50,363 nt of DNA from Pseudomonadota bacterium (GTDB lineage Bacteria > Myxococcota_A > UBA9042). Positions 34,101-42,395 of this stretch are shown here, piece after piece. The DNA lies in NCBI GenBank assembly GCA_005792545.1, contig SXRM01000301.1, positions 1 through 50,363 on the forward strand, given 5' to 3'. The translations under genes were made by a program, and so were the position numbers. How positions within the stretch are numbered: position 1 is the first letter of the stretch; every line of letters starts with the position of its first letter. The notes beneath the pieces were generated by a model. The model was not told the DNA's origin, did not search any database, and was given only the letters and a program-made list of their open reading frames with translations.

Positions 34101-36508
34101 GCGACAACTGCGCGTTTGCAGCCAATGCCGACCAGAAGGACACCGACAGCGACAAGCTGGGCAACGTCTGCGACGCGGACGACGACAACGATGGGCTATT
34201 GGACCCAGTGGACAACTGCCCCGAGGTCAAGAACGTAGACCAGAAGGACAGTGACGGCGACAAGCTGGGCGACCTCTGCGACGGCGACGATGACAACGAC
34301 ACCGTGGCCGACGCCAGCGACAACTGCGCGCTGGTCGCCAACCAGAGCCAGCTCGATAGCGACAAGGACGGCCAAGGCGACGCTTGCGACCCAGACGACG
34401 ACAACGACGGCGTGCTCGACGGCGCAGACAACTGCGCGCTGGTGCCCAACCAGAGCCAACTCGACACCGACAAAGACGGACTGGGCGATGCCTGCGACAA
34501 TGACGATGACGGCGACACCATCGTGGACACCAAGGACAATTGCCCGCTATTGGCCAACGCGGGGCAGACTGACAACGACAAGGACGGTCAGGGCGACGCC
34601 TGCGACGCCGACGACGACAACGACACTGTGGCCGACAGCGCGGACAACTGCCAGCTTGTCGCCAACCTGGACCAAAAGGACACCGACGGCGACAAGCTCG
34701 GCGACGCCTGCGACCCGGACGATGACAACGACGGCGTGCTCGACGGCGCGGACAACTGTGTTGTCGTGGCCAACGCCAACCAGGCCAACAACGACAAAGA
34801 CGCGCAAGGCGACGTCTGTGACCCGGATGACGACAACGACACGGTCTTGGACGCAGCGGACAATTGCGCCCTGGTCGCCAACACCGCGCAGACCGACACC
34901 GATGGCGACAAGCTCGGCGACGCCTGCGACCCAGACGACGACAACGACACGGTGCTCGACGCCAACGACAACTGCACGGTCGTCGCGAACAAGGACCAGG
35001 CTGACTTTGACAAGGACGGCAAGGGCGATGCCTGCGACCCGGACGACGACGGCGACGGCGACCTCGACCCCGTGGACTGCGCGCCGTTCAATGCCAAGAT
35101 TGGCCCCAGCCAGAAAGAGTTGTGCAACCTGCTGGACGACAACTGCGACGGCGTGGCCGACGAGGCGCCAGCGTGCGTGCAAAAGACCAAGTTCTACGGC
35201 ATGGTGCTCGACGCCAAGACCAAACTGCCGATCACCACGGCGACCGTGGAACTGCTACCGGCCGGCAAGTGCTCGCTGACCAGCAACGTCCAGCCGCCGA
35301 CCGACACCACGGTGACGACTGGCGGCGGCAACTTTGCAGTGGTGCAGAACGCCGGCGGCTGGTGCGTCGAGGTGACCGCGCCCGGCTACAACAAGATGAT
35401 GACCCAGGACATGCAGACGCTCGGCGGCGAGAGCGTGCTGTTGATGTTCGCGATGCAAAAGGTCGGCGACCCGGCGGTCGTCAGCGTCTGCGGCAAGACC
35501 ACCGACAGCAACCCGACCACGCCACTGGCAGACGCGAGCGTGAGCCTGGGCGCCAACTCCACCAACAACCTGGTAGCCAGCGACTTGTCGAGCCAGGATG
35601 GCTGGTATTGCACAGGCGGCGTGCTGGCCTCGAGCGCCAGTCAGTGGTACGAAATCGCCAGCAAAGAAGGCTACACCACCGCCAGCAAGGGTCCGATGAC
35701 GCTCACGCCCAACGTAGTCGCCATCGTCAACCTACAACTGAACAAGTCGAACTTGACGGTGTGCTGGCAAGACGGCTTTGAGAGCGACACCGGCTGGAGC
35801 GCCACCGCGGCGTCGCTCGGCAACGTCTGGCACCGGCTGCAAAACGGCATCTACAGCAACACCGCAGCGCCCGCCTGCACGACGCTACCTGCCAACGAAG
35901 TGTGCGTGCCCGACGCCTTGAACCCGCTCGACAGTTGCAACGTGTGCGCAGACGCCAGCCAGACCGGGTGCGTGCCCAAAGCCGGGGCACTGTCACGCGC
36001 ACATGGCGGCAGCTGGTCGGCGTGGTTCGGCGTCAATGCCCAGGGCAACTTCATGGGCACCGGTGGCACCTGTTCGAACAAGAACGGCGGCACCAGCACG
36101 AGCACCACCGCGGGCACGTACACCTCGGCCAACATCGCAGTGCCGAGCAAGGCCAGTGGGCTGCGCTTGAACTTTTGGTACTGGTACGAAATCGAGAGCG
36201 TCGACCCGGCCATCAACCAGTACGACCGCATGAACGTGTACATCAGCGTCAATGGCGGCAATTGGCAGTGGGTCGCGTACACCAATCCTGACGTCGACGC
36301 CAACGGCGCCAAGCACGAAGCGTACACCTCTGCCGGCAACAACCTGGCGCCCAAGTGGGTGCTCAAGGACGTCGATATCTCGTCGTTTGCCAAAGGCGGG
36401 CAGACCGTCAAGGTCCGCCTGGAATTCCACAGCAAGGACCAGAACTACAACGGCTTCCGCGGCTGGGTCGTCGACGACGTCAAGATCATCGGCGTGGCGT
36501 GCCAGTAG
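31172..36508 (+). CDS. Giant lipoprotein with 28 thrombospondin type-3 repeats, carboxypeptidase-regulatory-like and C-terminal beta-sandwich domains
   Basis: About 1778 residues from ATG 31172 (31145 is an alternative; no strong ribosome-binding site). Lipobox LGAC (Cys34). An Asp/Gly/Ala-rich linker runs to ~245. [18 protein letters not shown] is a MopE-like metal-binding motif, then 28 consecutive 36-residue TSP3 repeats, each DNCxLVANxDQxDxDxDGxG followed by DxCDxDDDNDxxxD, which bind calcium by their Asp ladder. A second [18 protein letters not shown] caps the array. [20 protein letters not shown] starts a CarboxypepD_reg-like domain (~1330). The last ~250 residues, from [20 protein letters not shown], form a jelly-roll-like domain ending in [16 protein letters not shown]. 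Likely a long calcium-stiffened stalk displaying the C-terminal domain outside the cell. Confidence 0.85.
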   Translation: MFGCLNSPWWRHSQLRRAPRCLATLFAVVALGACGDDIAEIGPKTTNAGATADNGVSHTDASTSPDLSFATADAGGADLTARTGDATGDPDLVFGLDDTDAASEDAEDVFEDATATDAEPGDGSSEDGDGDGATDDGGSTGDPDAAADGEPGDAVATEDAGADDQGAGADGGEDATGPQDGSGATDDALTSEDGGTVATDALATADGSTADATASSDNGPAGSDAGNVDVPVTGDAGGQSDIAPPCPTKETLCDGKDDNCNGQIDEGFADSDGDKLADCADTDDDNDDIADGADNCATAANKDQADLDGDGLGDPCDPDDDGDKVPDATDNCAKQANASQADNDKDGAGDLCDADDDNDGAPDDADLCPKVADKAQTDSDGDGFGDACDTDDDDDSVADAGDNCALVANKDQKDNDGDKLGDACDGDDDNDGVTDDKDNCKLMANPGQADADGDGLGDACDPDDDNDSVVDGQDNCAAVANKDQIDSDKDGAGDLCDADDDNDLVADAGDNCKLAANKDQADADKDGLGDVCDPDDDNDSKLDTTDNCPLVANPDQKDSDKDGLGDLCDNDTDADGVVDQADNCKTVANKDQADTDKDGQGDACDADDDNDGKLDAADNCALVANADQKDTDGDKLGDACDGDLDGDTIADAKDNCVAVANTDQKDNDKDGAGDVCDADDDNDAVADGKDNCALVANQGQLDTDGDSLGDACDLDDDSDGVLDAVDNCVLQGNANQADADKDGIGDVCDPDDDNDSVADGADNCAVVANKDQADNDGDKLGDACDPDDDNDGVLDGADNCKLVANANQADSDKDGVGDACDADDDNDGLVDGADNCALVANADQKDSDSDKQGDACDADDDNDGVVDGADNCKLVANPNQADGDKDGVGDLCDGDDDGDGVPDAIDNCPTVANQAQIDTDGDKLGDACDPDDDNDTVLDAADNCALQANANQANNDKDAQGDVCDTDDDNDGVLDGGDNCAFAANADQKDTDSDKLGNVCDADDDNDGLLDPVDNCPEVKNVDQKDSDGDKLGDLCDGDDDNDTVADASDNCALVANQSQLDSDKDGQGDACDPDDDNDGVLDGADNCALVPNQSQLDTDKDGLGDACDNDDDGDTIVDTKDNCPLLANAGQTDNDKDGQGDACDADDDNDTVADSADNCQLVANLDQKDTDGDKLGDACDPDDDNDGVLDGADNCVVVANANQANNDKDAQGDVCDPDDDNDTVLDAADNCALVANTAQTDTDGDKLGDACDPDDDNDTVLDANDNCTVVANKDQADFDKDGKGDACDPDDDGDGDLDPVDCAPFNAKIGPSQKELCNLLDDNCDGVADEAPACVQKTKFYGMVLDAKTKLPITTATVELLPAGKCSLTSNVQPPTDTTVTTGGGNFAVVQNAGGWCVEVTAPGYNKMMTQDMQTLGGESVLLMFAMQKVGDPAVVSVCGKTTDSNPTTPLADASVSLGANSTNNLVASDLSSQDGWYCTGGVLASSASQWYEIASKEGYTTASKGPMTLTPNVVAIVNLQLNKSNLTVCWQDGFESDTGWSATAASLGNVWHRLQNGIYSNTAAPACTTLPANEVCVPDALNPLDSCNVCADASQTGCVPKAGALSRAHGGSWSAWFGVNAQGNFMGTGGTCSNKNGGTSTSTTAGTYTSANIAVPSKASGLRLNFWYWYEIESVDPAINQYDRMNVYISVNGGNWQWVAYTNPDVDANGAKHEAYTSAGNNLAPKWVLKDVDISSFAKGGQTVKVRLEFHSKDQNYNGFRGWVVDDVKIIGVACQ
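32050..35073 (+). repeat. 28 in-frame 108-bp TSP3 coding repeats without indels
   Basis: The DNC codons of the first and last units are at 32050 and 34966, 2916 bp apart, exactly 27 x 108. Every unit is 36 codons, encoding about ten Asp. Unit sequences differ at many silent and replacement sites, so expansion is old or has been diversified while length was held constant. Confidence 0.95.
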
Positions 36509-36522
36509 GCCGCGTCCAAGTA

Positions 36523-36541
36523 CCCTACCTTTGTTCAGGTC
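36523..36541. repeat. Dispersed 19-bp motif, copy c (convergent intergenic)
   Basis: Plus strand CCCTACCTTTGTTCAGGTC, between the stop at 36508 and the stop of the CAP-domain gene at 36561. One substitution relative to copy b. Confidence 0.75.
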
Positions 36542-36560
36542 GTTGATCTAACAGCGAAAG

Positions 36561-37616
36561 CTAGGGCGTGGCTGCGCAATCGACCATCTGCACGTCGTAA
36601 GTCCAGGGTTGGGGGCCAACCTTGTCGACGCTGACGGTGTAGGTGACGCCAGCCTGGCTCTTCCAGCCCTGGGGCTTGAAGCTGAGCGCGTACTGCGCGC
36701 CATAGCCCTGGCCCAGCACGGTGGTGACGACGGGCAGGTTCTGGCCGTTGGCGGATACGGTCACCTTGGAGGTGCCGAGGTTGACCTGGTCGGTTTGGAT
36801 CGACCACCCGGTCTGGTCGATCGAGCCCTGTCCGCCGGCCAGGGCTTGGATGGGGAAGGGGCCGGGCGCCGGCCAGGCGGTGTAGGGTCGCTTGAACTTG
36901 CCCGTGCCGCCGATGACCAGCAGGCAACTGGAGCCCTGCGCGGAGGTGCCGCCAATGCCGATGGGGCCCAGGCTGCTCGACAGGATCCAGCGGCGGTGGC
37001 CCAGCGTCTTGGCGTTGTTGGCGCCGCTGTCGATCATGTAACTCTGCACAGACGAGACCGAAGGACCGCTAGAAATATTGGATGTTTTGGCGCCGTTGGC
37101 GCCGACTGCGGTGTAACACTTCCAGGTCGTCGGCGGCGTGTGCGACAGCGCGTTGTTGGCGTGCATCATCAGTGCGCAGGCCTGGGCCGTGGTGTTGCGG
37201 TCGGGGTCGTCGAGGACTTCGGGCAACTGGGCGAGGTAGCGCATCAGGTTGACCTGCGTCAGCGTGTTGGCGCGGGCGCTGTCGCTGAGCGCGCCAGGCG
37301 TGCATTTGGCGAGGTTGCCGGACCAGGCGCCTTCGTCGAGGTTGGCGCGGTCGGCGTTCCAGCGGTTGCAGACGGTTGCGGCGGTGCGAAGGCCTGCTGT
37401 GCCGCCGTCGCTGCCAGCGGTTGCGTCGCTGCCGCTTTGGGCCGAGCCGGCGTCGCTAGGCGTGGCGCCGCAGCCCAAGCCGATGTCGCCGTTGTCGGTG
37501 CTCGCGTCGAGCGCGCAAACAGGCGTGAAACTGCCGCTGACGCCACTGCCGCCGACGCAGGCGGGGAGAACCATGATAAGAATCACCAATTTTACGCGCC
37601 AATCAAGACAGGGCAT
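36561..37616 (-). CDS. CAP/SCP-family lipoprotein
   Basis: 351 residues from ATG 37616. Lipobox LPAC (Cys20). A Gly/Ser/Ala-rich linker with Cys follows. The CAP domain begins near residue 100 (LNLMRYLAQLPEVLDD-type helix: LTQVNLMRYLAQLPEVLDDP), then ALMMHANNALSHTPPTTW with the conserved His of the CAP cavity, SYMIDSGANNAKTLGHRRWI with LGHRRWI typical of bacterial CAP proteins, and GPIGIGGTS. A C-terminal ~90-residue beta-rich domain (VTVSANGQNLPVVTTVLGQG, GWKSQAGVTYTVSV) may be Ig-like. Bacterial CAP proteins are secreted; peptidase or lipid-binding activity is known for few. It is bracketed by copies c and d of the 19-bp motif. No gene beside it hints at a partner. Confidence 0.68.
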   Translation of the reverse strand: MPCLDWRVKLVILIMVLPACVGGSGVSGSFTPVCALDASTDNGDIGLGCGATPSDAGSAQSGSDATAGSDGGTAGLRTAATVCNRWNADRANLDEGAWSGNLAKCTPGALSDSARANTLTQVNLMRYLAQLPEVLDDPDRNTTAQACALMMHANNALSHTPPTTWKCYTAVGANGAKTSNISSGPSVSSVQSYMIDSGANNAKTLGHRRWILSSSLGPIGIGGTSAQGSSCLLVIGGTGKFKRPYTAWPAPGPFPIQALAGGQGSIDQTGWSIQTDQVNLGTSKVTVSANGQNLPVVTTVLGQGYGAQYALSFKPQGWKSQAGVTYTVSVDKVGPQPWTYDVQMVDCAATP

Positions 37617-37632
37617 TTTGGGCTAAACCGAT

Positions 37633-37651
37633 CCCCCCCATTGTTCAGATC
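37633..37651. repeat. Dispersed 19-bp motif, copy d (upstream of the CAP lipoprotein)
   Basis: Plus strand CCCCCCCATTGTTCAGATC, 17 bp before the minus-strand ATG at 37616. It is a direct repeat with copy c, the two flanking one gene. Confidence 0.75.
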
Positions 37652-37685
37652 GTAGAAACCTTTGGAGAAATCAGCTCGACTTTGA

Positions 37686-39008
37686 TCACGGACCCTTGAC
37701 CCCTGCGGTGGGCGCGCAACTGCTGACCCCGGCGCCGGTGATGACGTGCCCGGTGTTGGCGAGCACCTTGGTGGCGTTGCCGTTGACAGGATCGAGCGAC
37801 CACACCGAGCTGGACAAATCGCCGCTCGACTTGAAGAAAAGCCAGAACTTGCCGCCCCACTGCGCGAACGCCCACGCCTCGACGCCGGCAAAAGCGCCCG
37901 CCGGCAACGGCCAGTTCTTGACCGGCTGGCCGGTGGCTTTGTCGAGCTTGACCACCTGCGCCGGGTTGGTTTGTGGAAAGAAGCCAAAAAGCTCGGCGTT
38001 GCCGTTGCCCGAGAGGTCGGGGCAGCCCAGTTGCTTGGGCAAGGCGGCGATGGTCTGTACGAGCATGGTCTTGGTATCGAGCGTGGCCAGCGTGCAGCCG
38101 CCCTGCAGGGCGAAGTTGAAGCTGGTAGTGCCGGCGAGGTAGAGCTTTTCAGTCAGCGCGGCCGGGGCGTCGCTCGAAAAGCCCATGCCGAAAAGCTCCT
38201 GGCCTTGCTGGCCCAACTGGTAGTTGGTGGCCTGGCAGGCAGCGTTTTCGGTTGAGACTTTCATGACCGGCCCGCCTTGGCCCATCGCCGAGACGAACAA
38301 CACCCACGCGTTGGCCTGGCGGTCAACCGACATCGAGAACGGCGTTTGGCCGCCCTGCGCCGGGCACTGCAGGTTGCCGACGAGTTTGAACTGGAGCTTG
38401 TCTGGCACGAAGCTCAGGAGTTGATTGCCCTTGGTGACGACGTAGACGATTTTGGCGCGCTCGGGGCAGTCGTCTGAACTGGCGTCCTTGGGCGGCAGAT
38501 CGCTGGTGCTGGGGCCGGTGTCAGCGACGCCCGTGTCCTCAGGGTCGAGCAGGTCGCTCCAATCGACGACGTCGTCGATTTCGTCGTCAAGGTCTTTTGT
38601 AAAGACCGCCAGGTCCGTGGCGGTGTCAGACGCCGATGCGTCACCATCGAGGGCCGTCTGGGCGGCGATGTCCGCCGAGCTTGCGTCCTGACCGCCTGCC
38701 GCGCTGTCCTTGCCTGCGGAGGCTGATGCGTCGCCGGTTGTTGCATCGCCAGCAGTGCCGGCGCCACCGCACACGCATGGCGAGTAGCCTTTGCCATCTG
38801 CGTTGCACGTTTGCACCCCGGTCTGGCTGGCTGTGCAGTTGCACAGGTTGGTGGCGCCAGGAATGCAGCCGCTAGTGCCGCTGCTACCGCCACCGGACGG
38901 CGAAGAACCACCGACGCAACCGGACAGCGTGACAGCGAGCACCAAGCCGAACGCGCGGCAAAGCGACGGCCCGGTCGCGGCGGCCAAAGCAATGGCGATT
39001 TTGCTCAT
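37686..39008 (-). CDS. Surface lipoprotein, beta-propeller-like
   Basis: 440 residues from ATG 39008. Lipobox LSGC (Cys31), the mature part starting CVGGS like the neighbouring CAP protein. CIPGATNLCNCTASQTGVQT with CNADGKGYSPCVCGG is a short Cys module common in Myxococcota lipoproteins, then an Asp/Ala/Ser-rich linker with DATTGDASASAGKD words. From ~165 the sequence is regular beta (YVVTKGNQLLSFVPD, FSMSVDRQANAWVLFV, KLYLAGTTSFNFALQG, LFGFFPQTNPAQVVKLD, WAFAQWGGKFWLFFKS), resembling a propeller of unequal blades. No enzymatic motif. Its stop is 35 bp upstream of copy d of the 19-bp motif on the same strand. Divergent from the peptide gene cassette at 39181. Confidence 0.68.
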   Translation of the reverse strand: MSKIAIALAAATGPSLCRAFGLVLAVTLSGCVGGSSPSGGGSSGTSGCIPGATNLCNCTASQTGVQTCNADGKGYSPCVCGGAGTAGDATTGDASASAGKDSAAGGQDASSADIAAQTALDGDASASDTATDLAVFTKDLDDEIDDVVDWSDLLDPEDTGVADTGPSTSDLPPKDASSDDCPERAKIVYVVTKGNQLLSFVPDKLQFKLVGNLQCPAQGGQTPFSMSVDRQANAWVLFVSAMGQGGPVMKVSTENAACQATNYQLGQQGQELFGMGFSSDAPAALTEKLYLAGTTSFNFALQGGCTLATLDTKTMLVQTIAALPKQLGCPDLSGNGNAELFGFFPQTNPAQVVKLDKATGQPVKNWPLPAGAFAGVEAWAFAQWGGKFWLFFKSSGDLSSSVWSLDPVNGNATKVLANTGHVITGAGVSSCAPTAGVKGP

Positions 39009-39103
39009 GATGGTTCAGTCCGGCGAATTGCGCAGTGGGCGCGGGCGCCGGGCAGCGTAGCGTGGTGCTGAGTGGGCGGCAAGCGCAATCGACACCTGCG
39101 GAC

Positions 39104-39140
39104 TTGCCGACTTGCCGCTCGGTGCAATCCCGTCTAGGCT
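39104..39140 (+). promoter_or_regulatory. Candidate promoter of the peptide-methyltransferase-protease cassette
   Basis: TTGCCG at 39112-39117 and TAGGCT at 39135-39140 are 17 bp apart, about 40 bp before the ATG at 39181. ACTTGCCG is tandemly duplicated just at the -35 (39102-39117), so a second TTGCCG sits at 39104. Matches to consensus are moderate. Confidence 0.35.
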
Positions 39141-39180
39141 TGCGCACACTATCCCCCAACCCACAAGGAGACCTGGACCC

Positions 39181-39381
39181 ATGAGCAACAAGCACGAAGT
39201 CGTCGGCCGCGCCATGCTCGACGCCGATTTCCGCAAGGCCCTTTTTGCCAACCCCAAGGCTGCCTGCGAAGCCGCCAAGCTGCCGCTGGCGGACCACGAG
39301 TACAAGCAGATTGCGACCTTTGACAAAGAGGTCTTTGAGCAAGCGGTGTCCGACATCACGGGCGGCGGCGGCGCGGGCTAG
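39181..39381 (+). CDS. NHLP/Os1348-like RiPP-precursor-type peptide ending in a glycine run
   Basis: 66 residues. ATG 39181 with AAGGAG at 39165-39170. The sequence reads EVVGRAMLDADFRKALFANP, then ACEAAKLPLADHEYKQIATF and VFEQAVSDIT, then GGGGAG and stop. The pattern (G)RxxxDxxFRxxLxxxPxxA...LxLxxxE is that of nitrile-hydratase-like/Nif11-like leader peptides (NHLP clan, Os1348-like), which guide RiPP modifying enzymes. A Gly-Gly-type processing site would be GG followed by a core, but here almost nothing follows the glycines, so it may be a leader-only or carrier protein, or the core is encoded elsewhere. A methyltransferase starts 3 bp later, followed by a papain-like protease. Confidence 0.72.
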   Translation: MSNKHEVVGRAMLDADFRKALFANPKAACEAAKLPLADHEYKQIATFDKEVFEQAVSDITGGGGAG

Positions 39382-39384
39382 CCC

Positions 39385-40185
39385 TTGGCTGCGCAAGCCA
39401 TTGCCGTGCCTGGCGAAACGGACGCCGAGCGCATCGCCCAGTTTTACGACGGGTGGTCGCCGGCGTTCGTCGCCGCGGCCGGGCACACCTTTCAGAGCGG
39501 GCTGGTCAAGGCCAACCCGATGGATCGCGAAGATCCCGACGCCAGCACGCGACTGTGTGCACAAGCTGCCGGGATGCGCGACGGAGAGCATGTGGTCGAT
39601 GCCGGCTGTGGCGTCGGCGGGCCCGCGTGCGCTCTGTTGCAGGCCTACCCGCAGGCGACGCTGCTTGGCGTCACGTTGTCGAGCGTACAGGCGGCGATGG
39701 CCCAGGAGCTTGCGCGGCAGCGCGGTGTCGCCGACCGGGCTAGATTCGTGATCGGCGACTACCACGCGCTACCTGCGGCCGCGGCGAGCTGCGACCGGGT
39801 GTTCTTTTTTGAATGCACAGGCTATAGCCGCGATCCGCGGGCGCTGTACCGCGAAGCTGCGCGCGTCTTGCGGCCTGGAGGCACCGTGTACGTCAAAGAT
39901 GTCTACGCCAAGCCCCAGCCTTGGACAGCGGCGGAGGCCGAGCAACTGCGGGCGTTTGACGCCTTGTGGGCATGCGTGCGTACGGGCACGCTCGACGAAG
40001 CGGCAAACGCGGCAACGGCGGCTGGACTGAACGTCACGACAGCTGTCTACCCGTATGTGGGCACGGCACGATTCCTGGGCGCCATGGTGGGCGACGACGG
40101 TCGGCTCAATGCCTTTGGCCGGGGCTTCTTGAACACCTTCGCACCCATCGTCTTTGGGGAATTGATCGGAGTGGCTCCCGCATGA
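39385..40185 (+). CDS. SAM-dependent methyltransferase (UbiE/sterol-methyltransferase-like)
   Basis: 266 residues from TTG 39385, 3 bp after the preceding stop (GTG 39406 is an alternative; neither has a good ribosome-binding site, so re-initiation is likely). HVVDAGCGVGGPACALLQ is SAM motif I, LLGVTLSSVQAAMAQELARQ motif II with the LSxxQ found in phosphoethanolamine/sterol methyltransferases, RFVIGDYHALPAAAAS motif III region, VLRPGGTVYVKDVY motif V. C-terminal residues ~215-260 are hydrophobic and may form the substrate lid. In a small cassette with a leader-like peptide and a protease it may methylate the peptide or a small molecule. Its TGA overlaps the next ATG by ATGA. Confidence 0.78.
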   Translation: MAAQAIAVPGETDAERIAQFYDGWSPAFVAAAGHTFQSGLVKANPMDREDPDASTRLCAQAAGMRDGEHVVDAGCGVGGPACALLQAYPQATLLGVTLSSVQAAMAQELARQRGVADRARFVIGDYHALPAAAASCDRVFFFECTGYSRDPRALYREAARVLRPGGTVYVKDVYAKPQPWTAAEAEQLRAFDALWACVRTGTLDEAANAATAAGLNVTTAVYPYVGTARFLGAMVGDDGRLNAFGRGFLNTFAPIVFGELIGVAPA

Positions 40186-42251
40186 GTACGGAAACCAAGA
40201 TCAAGCTGGTGATGGGCGCGCGTGCCGATGCCGTCGACTTTCGCGACGCGATGTATAAGCCCAGCCTGGCCGAGGTCCCTGCGACATTGCCGCCGGAGCG
40301 CTATTTGGAAGCGGACTGTCCGGTCCTGGATCAGGGGCTGCAGATGGCCTGCACTGGTTACGCACTGGCGGCAGTCGCCAACTTTCTGCTGCGCAGCCGG
40401 GCGCGCACCTCGGGGAGCATGCCCGACGAGGTGAGCCCTGAGATGCTGTATGCGATGGCCCGGCGCTACGACGAGTATCCGGGCACCAACCACAACGGCT
40501 CCAGCATCCGCGGCGCGGTCAAGGGTTGGCACCGCCACGGGGTTTGTTGCAAGCGGGTGTGGGACAACGAGTCCTGGGGCGATGAGCGCTATGGCACCAA
40601 AGGCGTGCTGACGCGTGCGCGCGCCGAAGACGCCAGTAAGCGTCCGCTCGGTGCTTATTTCCGCGTCCCGGTCCACGAAATCGCGGCCGTCCACAGCGCG
40701 TTGAGCGAGGTCGGCTGCCTCATTGCGGTGCTGCGCACCCACGACGGTTGGTTCGACCTGTTTCCCGAAGACGCTCCCGGTGCCGAACCCAACGCGGTGC
40801 TGGCTTCCATGCGCGACATGGCGGCCGCCTTGCCGGCCAAGCCTGCCATCGGGCCGGACGGCGCGCGCGAGCGGGATGTCGACCCGCGCAAGGGTCTGAT
40901 CCCCTACCCGGCACCCGACAGCCTCAGCCTGGGCATGCACGCGGTTGCGGTCATCGGCTACGACGCCGACGGCATTTGGATCCAAAACTCGCTCGGCCCG
41001 TGCTGGGGCCGCAAGGGCATCGCGCGGCTGACCTGGGACGACTGGATCGACAACGCCCAAGACGCCTGGGTGCTGCGGCTTGGTGCGCCGATCAAGGTCG
41101 GCAATGCGCGGGCCAAAGGCACCACCGACCGCAGTATCAACCGCAACGCTGCCAAGGACTACGGCGAAATTCGCCCTCACATCATCCCCATCGGCGTGGA
41201 CGGTCGCTTGCAAGAGTACGGCACGTTTGCGACATCGGCCAAGGACGTCGGCAGCATCTTGCGGGACGAGTTCCGCATGCAGACGGAGACGTGGAAGCGC
41301 AGACGCTTGCTGTTTATCGTGTCGAGCGGCATTTACCCGGTGGACGATACCGTGCACAAGGTCGTCGGTCTGCGCGACGTGTTCATGGCGCAGGAAGTCT
41401 ATCCGATTCTGGTGCTTTGGAATGGCGGCTTCGCCGCGCGGCTTGCCAGCATCATCCGCGGCGGATGGCAATCCCGGCAGCCACCAGCCGGTGTGCAGTT
41501 GTCGGCCGGGGAAAGCGACGATCGCCTCGACGGCTCGCTGGAGTCGCTGTGCCGCCGCATGGGCGGCTGGGTCGAGTGGGAGCATGTCAAACGCATGGCG
41601 CAGCGCACGGTCCAAAGGGAAGGCGCGATGGCCGAAACGCTGGCAAAGCTGGCGCTCGCCTTCAACAGTGCCGACACCGCCCACTGGCCGTTCGATGTGC
41701 ACCTGGTCGGCGAGTCGAGCGCGGCCTGGATCATCGGCCACATGGTCTCGTGCATCACCCGTACCAAAGCCGACGACGGGCTGGGCCGGACCGTCGCGAG
41801 CGCGACCCTGTGCGGACCGGCGTGCACCATGGCGTTCTTCAAAGAGCACATCCTGCCGGCGGTCCACAATGGCCGCCTGCGCCACTGCAACCTGGTGACG
41901 CTGGCCGACGAAATGGAACAAACCGATGGCTTTGCGGGCGTGTACCGCGGCTCGCTGCTGTGGCTCATCAGCAACGCACTGGAGGAAGAACAGCGCATAC
42001 CGCCGGCCGAAACCGGCACCCTGATGGCTGGGCTGTCGCGACATATCGAGGCCGACCCCGAACTGATGTCGACGTTCGTCCCGTGGCAGGCCGGCCAGAC
42101 CGCCCGCGCTGAGTGGACGCTTTTGGACCGCAGCAAGTTCAGCACGGGCGCCAACCAGCTGCATGGCCGACTGCTGCAAGGCACGCAGGTTCACGACTTG
42201 CTCCACCACGTGCTCAATGTAAACATTGACCTGCCGCTGTCATCGGACTAG
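40182..42251 (+). CDS. Papain-family (C1) cysteine protease fused to a putative alpha/beta-hydrolase domain
   Basis: 689 residues. ATG 40182 overlaps the methyltransferase stop (ATGA); GGAG at 40168-40171. N-terminal half: CPVLDQGLQMACTGYALAAV supplies Gln51 and catalytic Cys57; LGMHAVAVIGYDADG supplies His253; IWIQNSLGPCWGRKGIARL supplies Asn269. This is a complete papain-type tetrad without propeptide or signal, so cytoplasmic. C-terminal half from ~320: HIIPIGVDGRLQEYG and RRRLLFIVSSGIYPVDDTVH, then VHLVGESSAAWIIGHMV with a GxSxx elbow (Ser512 if GES), and WTLLDRSKFSTGANQLHG, suggesting a lipase-like hydrolase or Patatin-like role. The usual GxSxG is not intact and the acid and His are not clear. 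Likely the maturation protease of the cassette, with an extra hydrolase or binding domain. Confidence 0.7.
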   Translation: MSTETKIKLVMGARADAVDFRDAMYKPSLAEVPATLPPERYLEADCPVLDQGLQMACTGYALAAVANFLLRSRARTSGSMPDEVSPEMLYAMARRYDEYPGTNHNGSSIRGAVKGWHRHGVCCKRVWDNESWGDERYGTKGVLTRARAEDASKRPLGAYFRVPVHEIAAVHSALSEVGCLIAVLRTHDGWFDLFPEDAPGAEPNAVLASMRDMAAALPAKPAIGPDGARERDVDPRKGLIPYPAPDSLSLGMHAVAVIGYDADGIWIQNSLGPCWGRKGIARLTWDDWIDNAQDAWVLRLGAPIKVGNARAKGTTDRSINRNAAKDYGEIRPHIIPIGVDGRLQEYGTFATSAKDVGSILRDEFRMQTETWKRRRLLFIVSSGIYPVDDTVHKVVGLRDVFMAQEVYPILVLWNGGFAARLASIIRGGWQSRQPPAGVQLSAGESDDRLDGSLESLCRRMGGWVEWEHVKRMAQRTVQREGAMAETLAKLALAFNSADTAHWPFDVHLVGESSAAWIIGHMVSCITRTKADDGLGRTVASATLCGPACTMAFFKEHILPAVHNGRLRHCNLVTLADEMEQTDGFAGVYRGSLLWLISNALEEEQRIPPAETGTLMAGLSRHIEADPELMSTFVPWQAGQTARAEWTLLDRSKFSTGANQLHGRLLQGTQVHDLLHHVLNVNIDLPLSSD

Positions 42252-42395
42252 ACGTCCGAGTCGACCAGCGCACAGGCAAACGGCAGCCAACTGCCGAGGC
42301 CACCAAGCGGTCAGCAGTGAGCGCGTGCTAGAACGGACGGTCCCGAAGCGACCGCAGGATTGCCATTGCTCGCGCTCTTTGTTCCAAGGCTGTTG

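Noticed and set aside
36523-37651. Integron-like gene cassette flanked by attC sites
   Set aside because: The 19-bp copies c and d are direct repeats around one gene, but they lack attC inverted-repeat structure, and no integrase is present.
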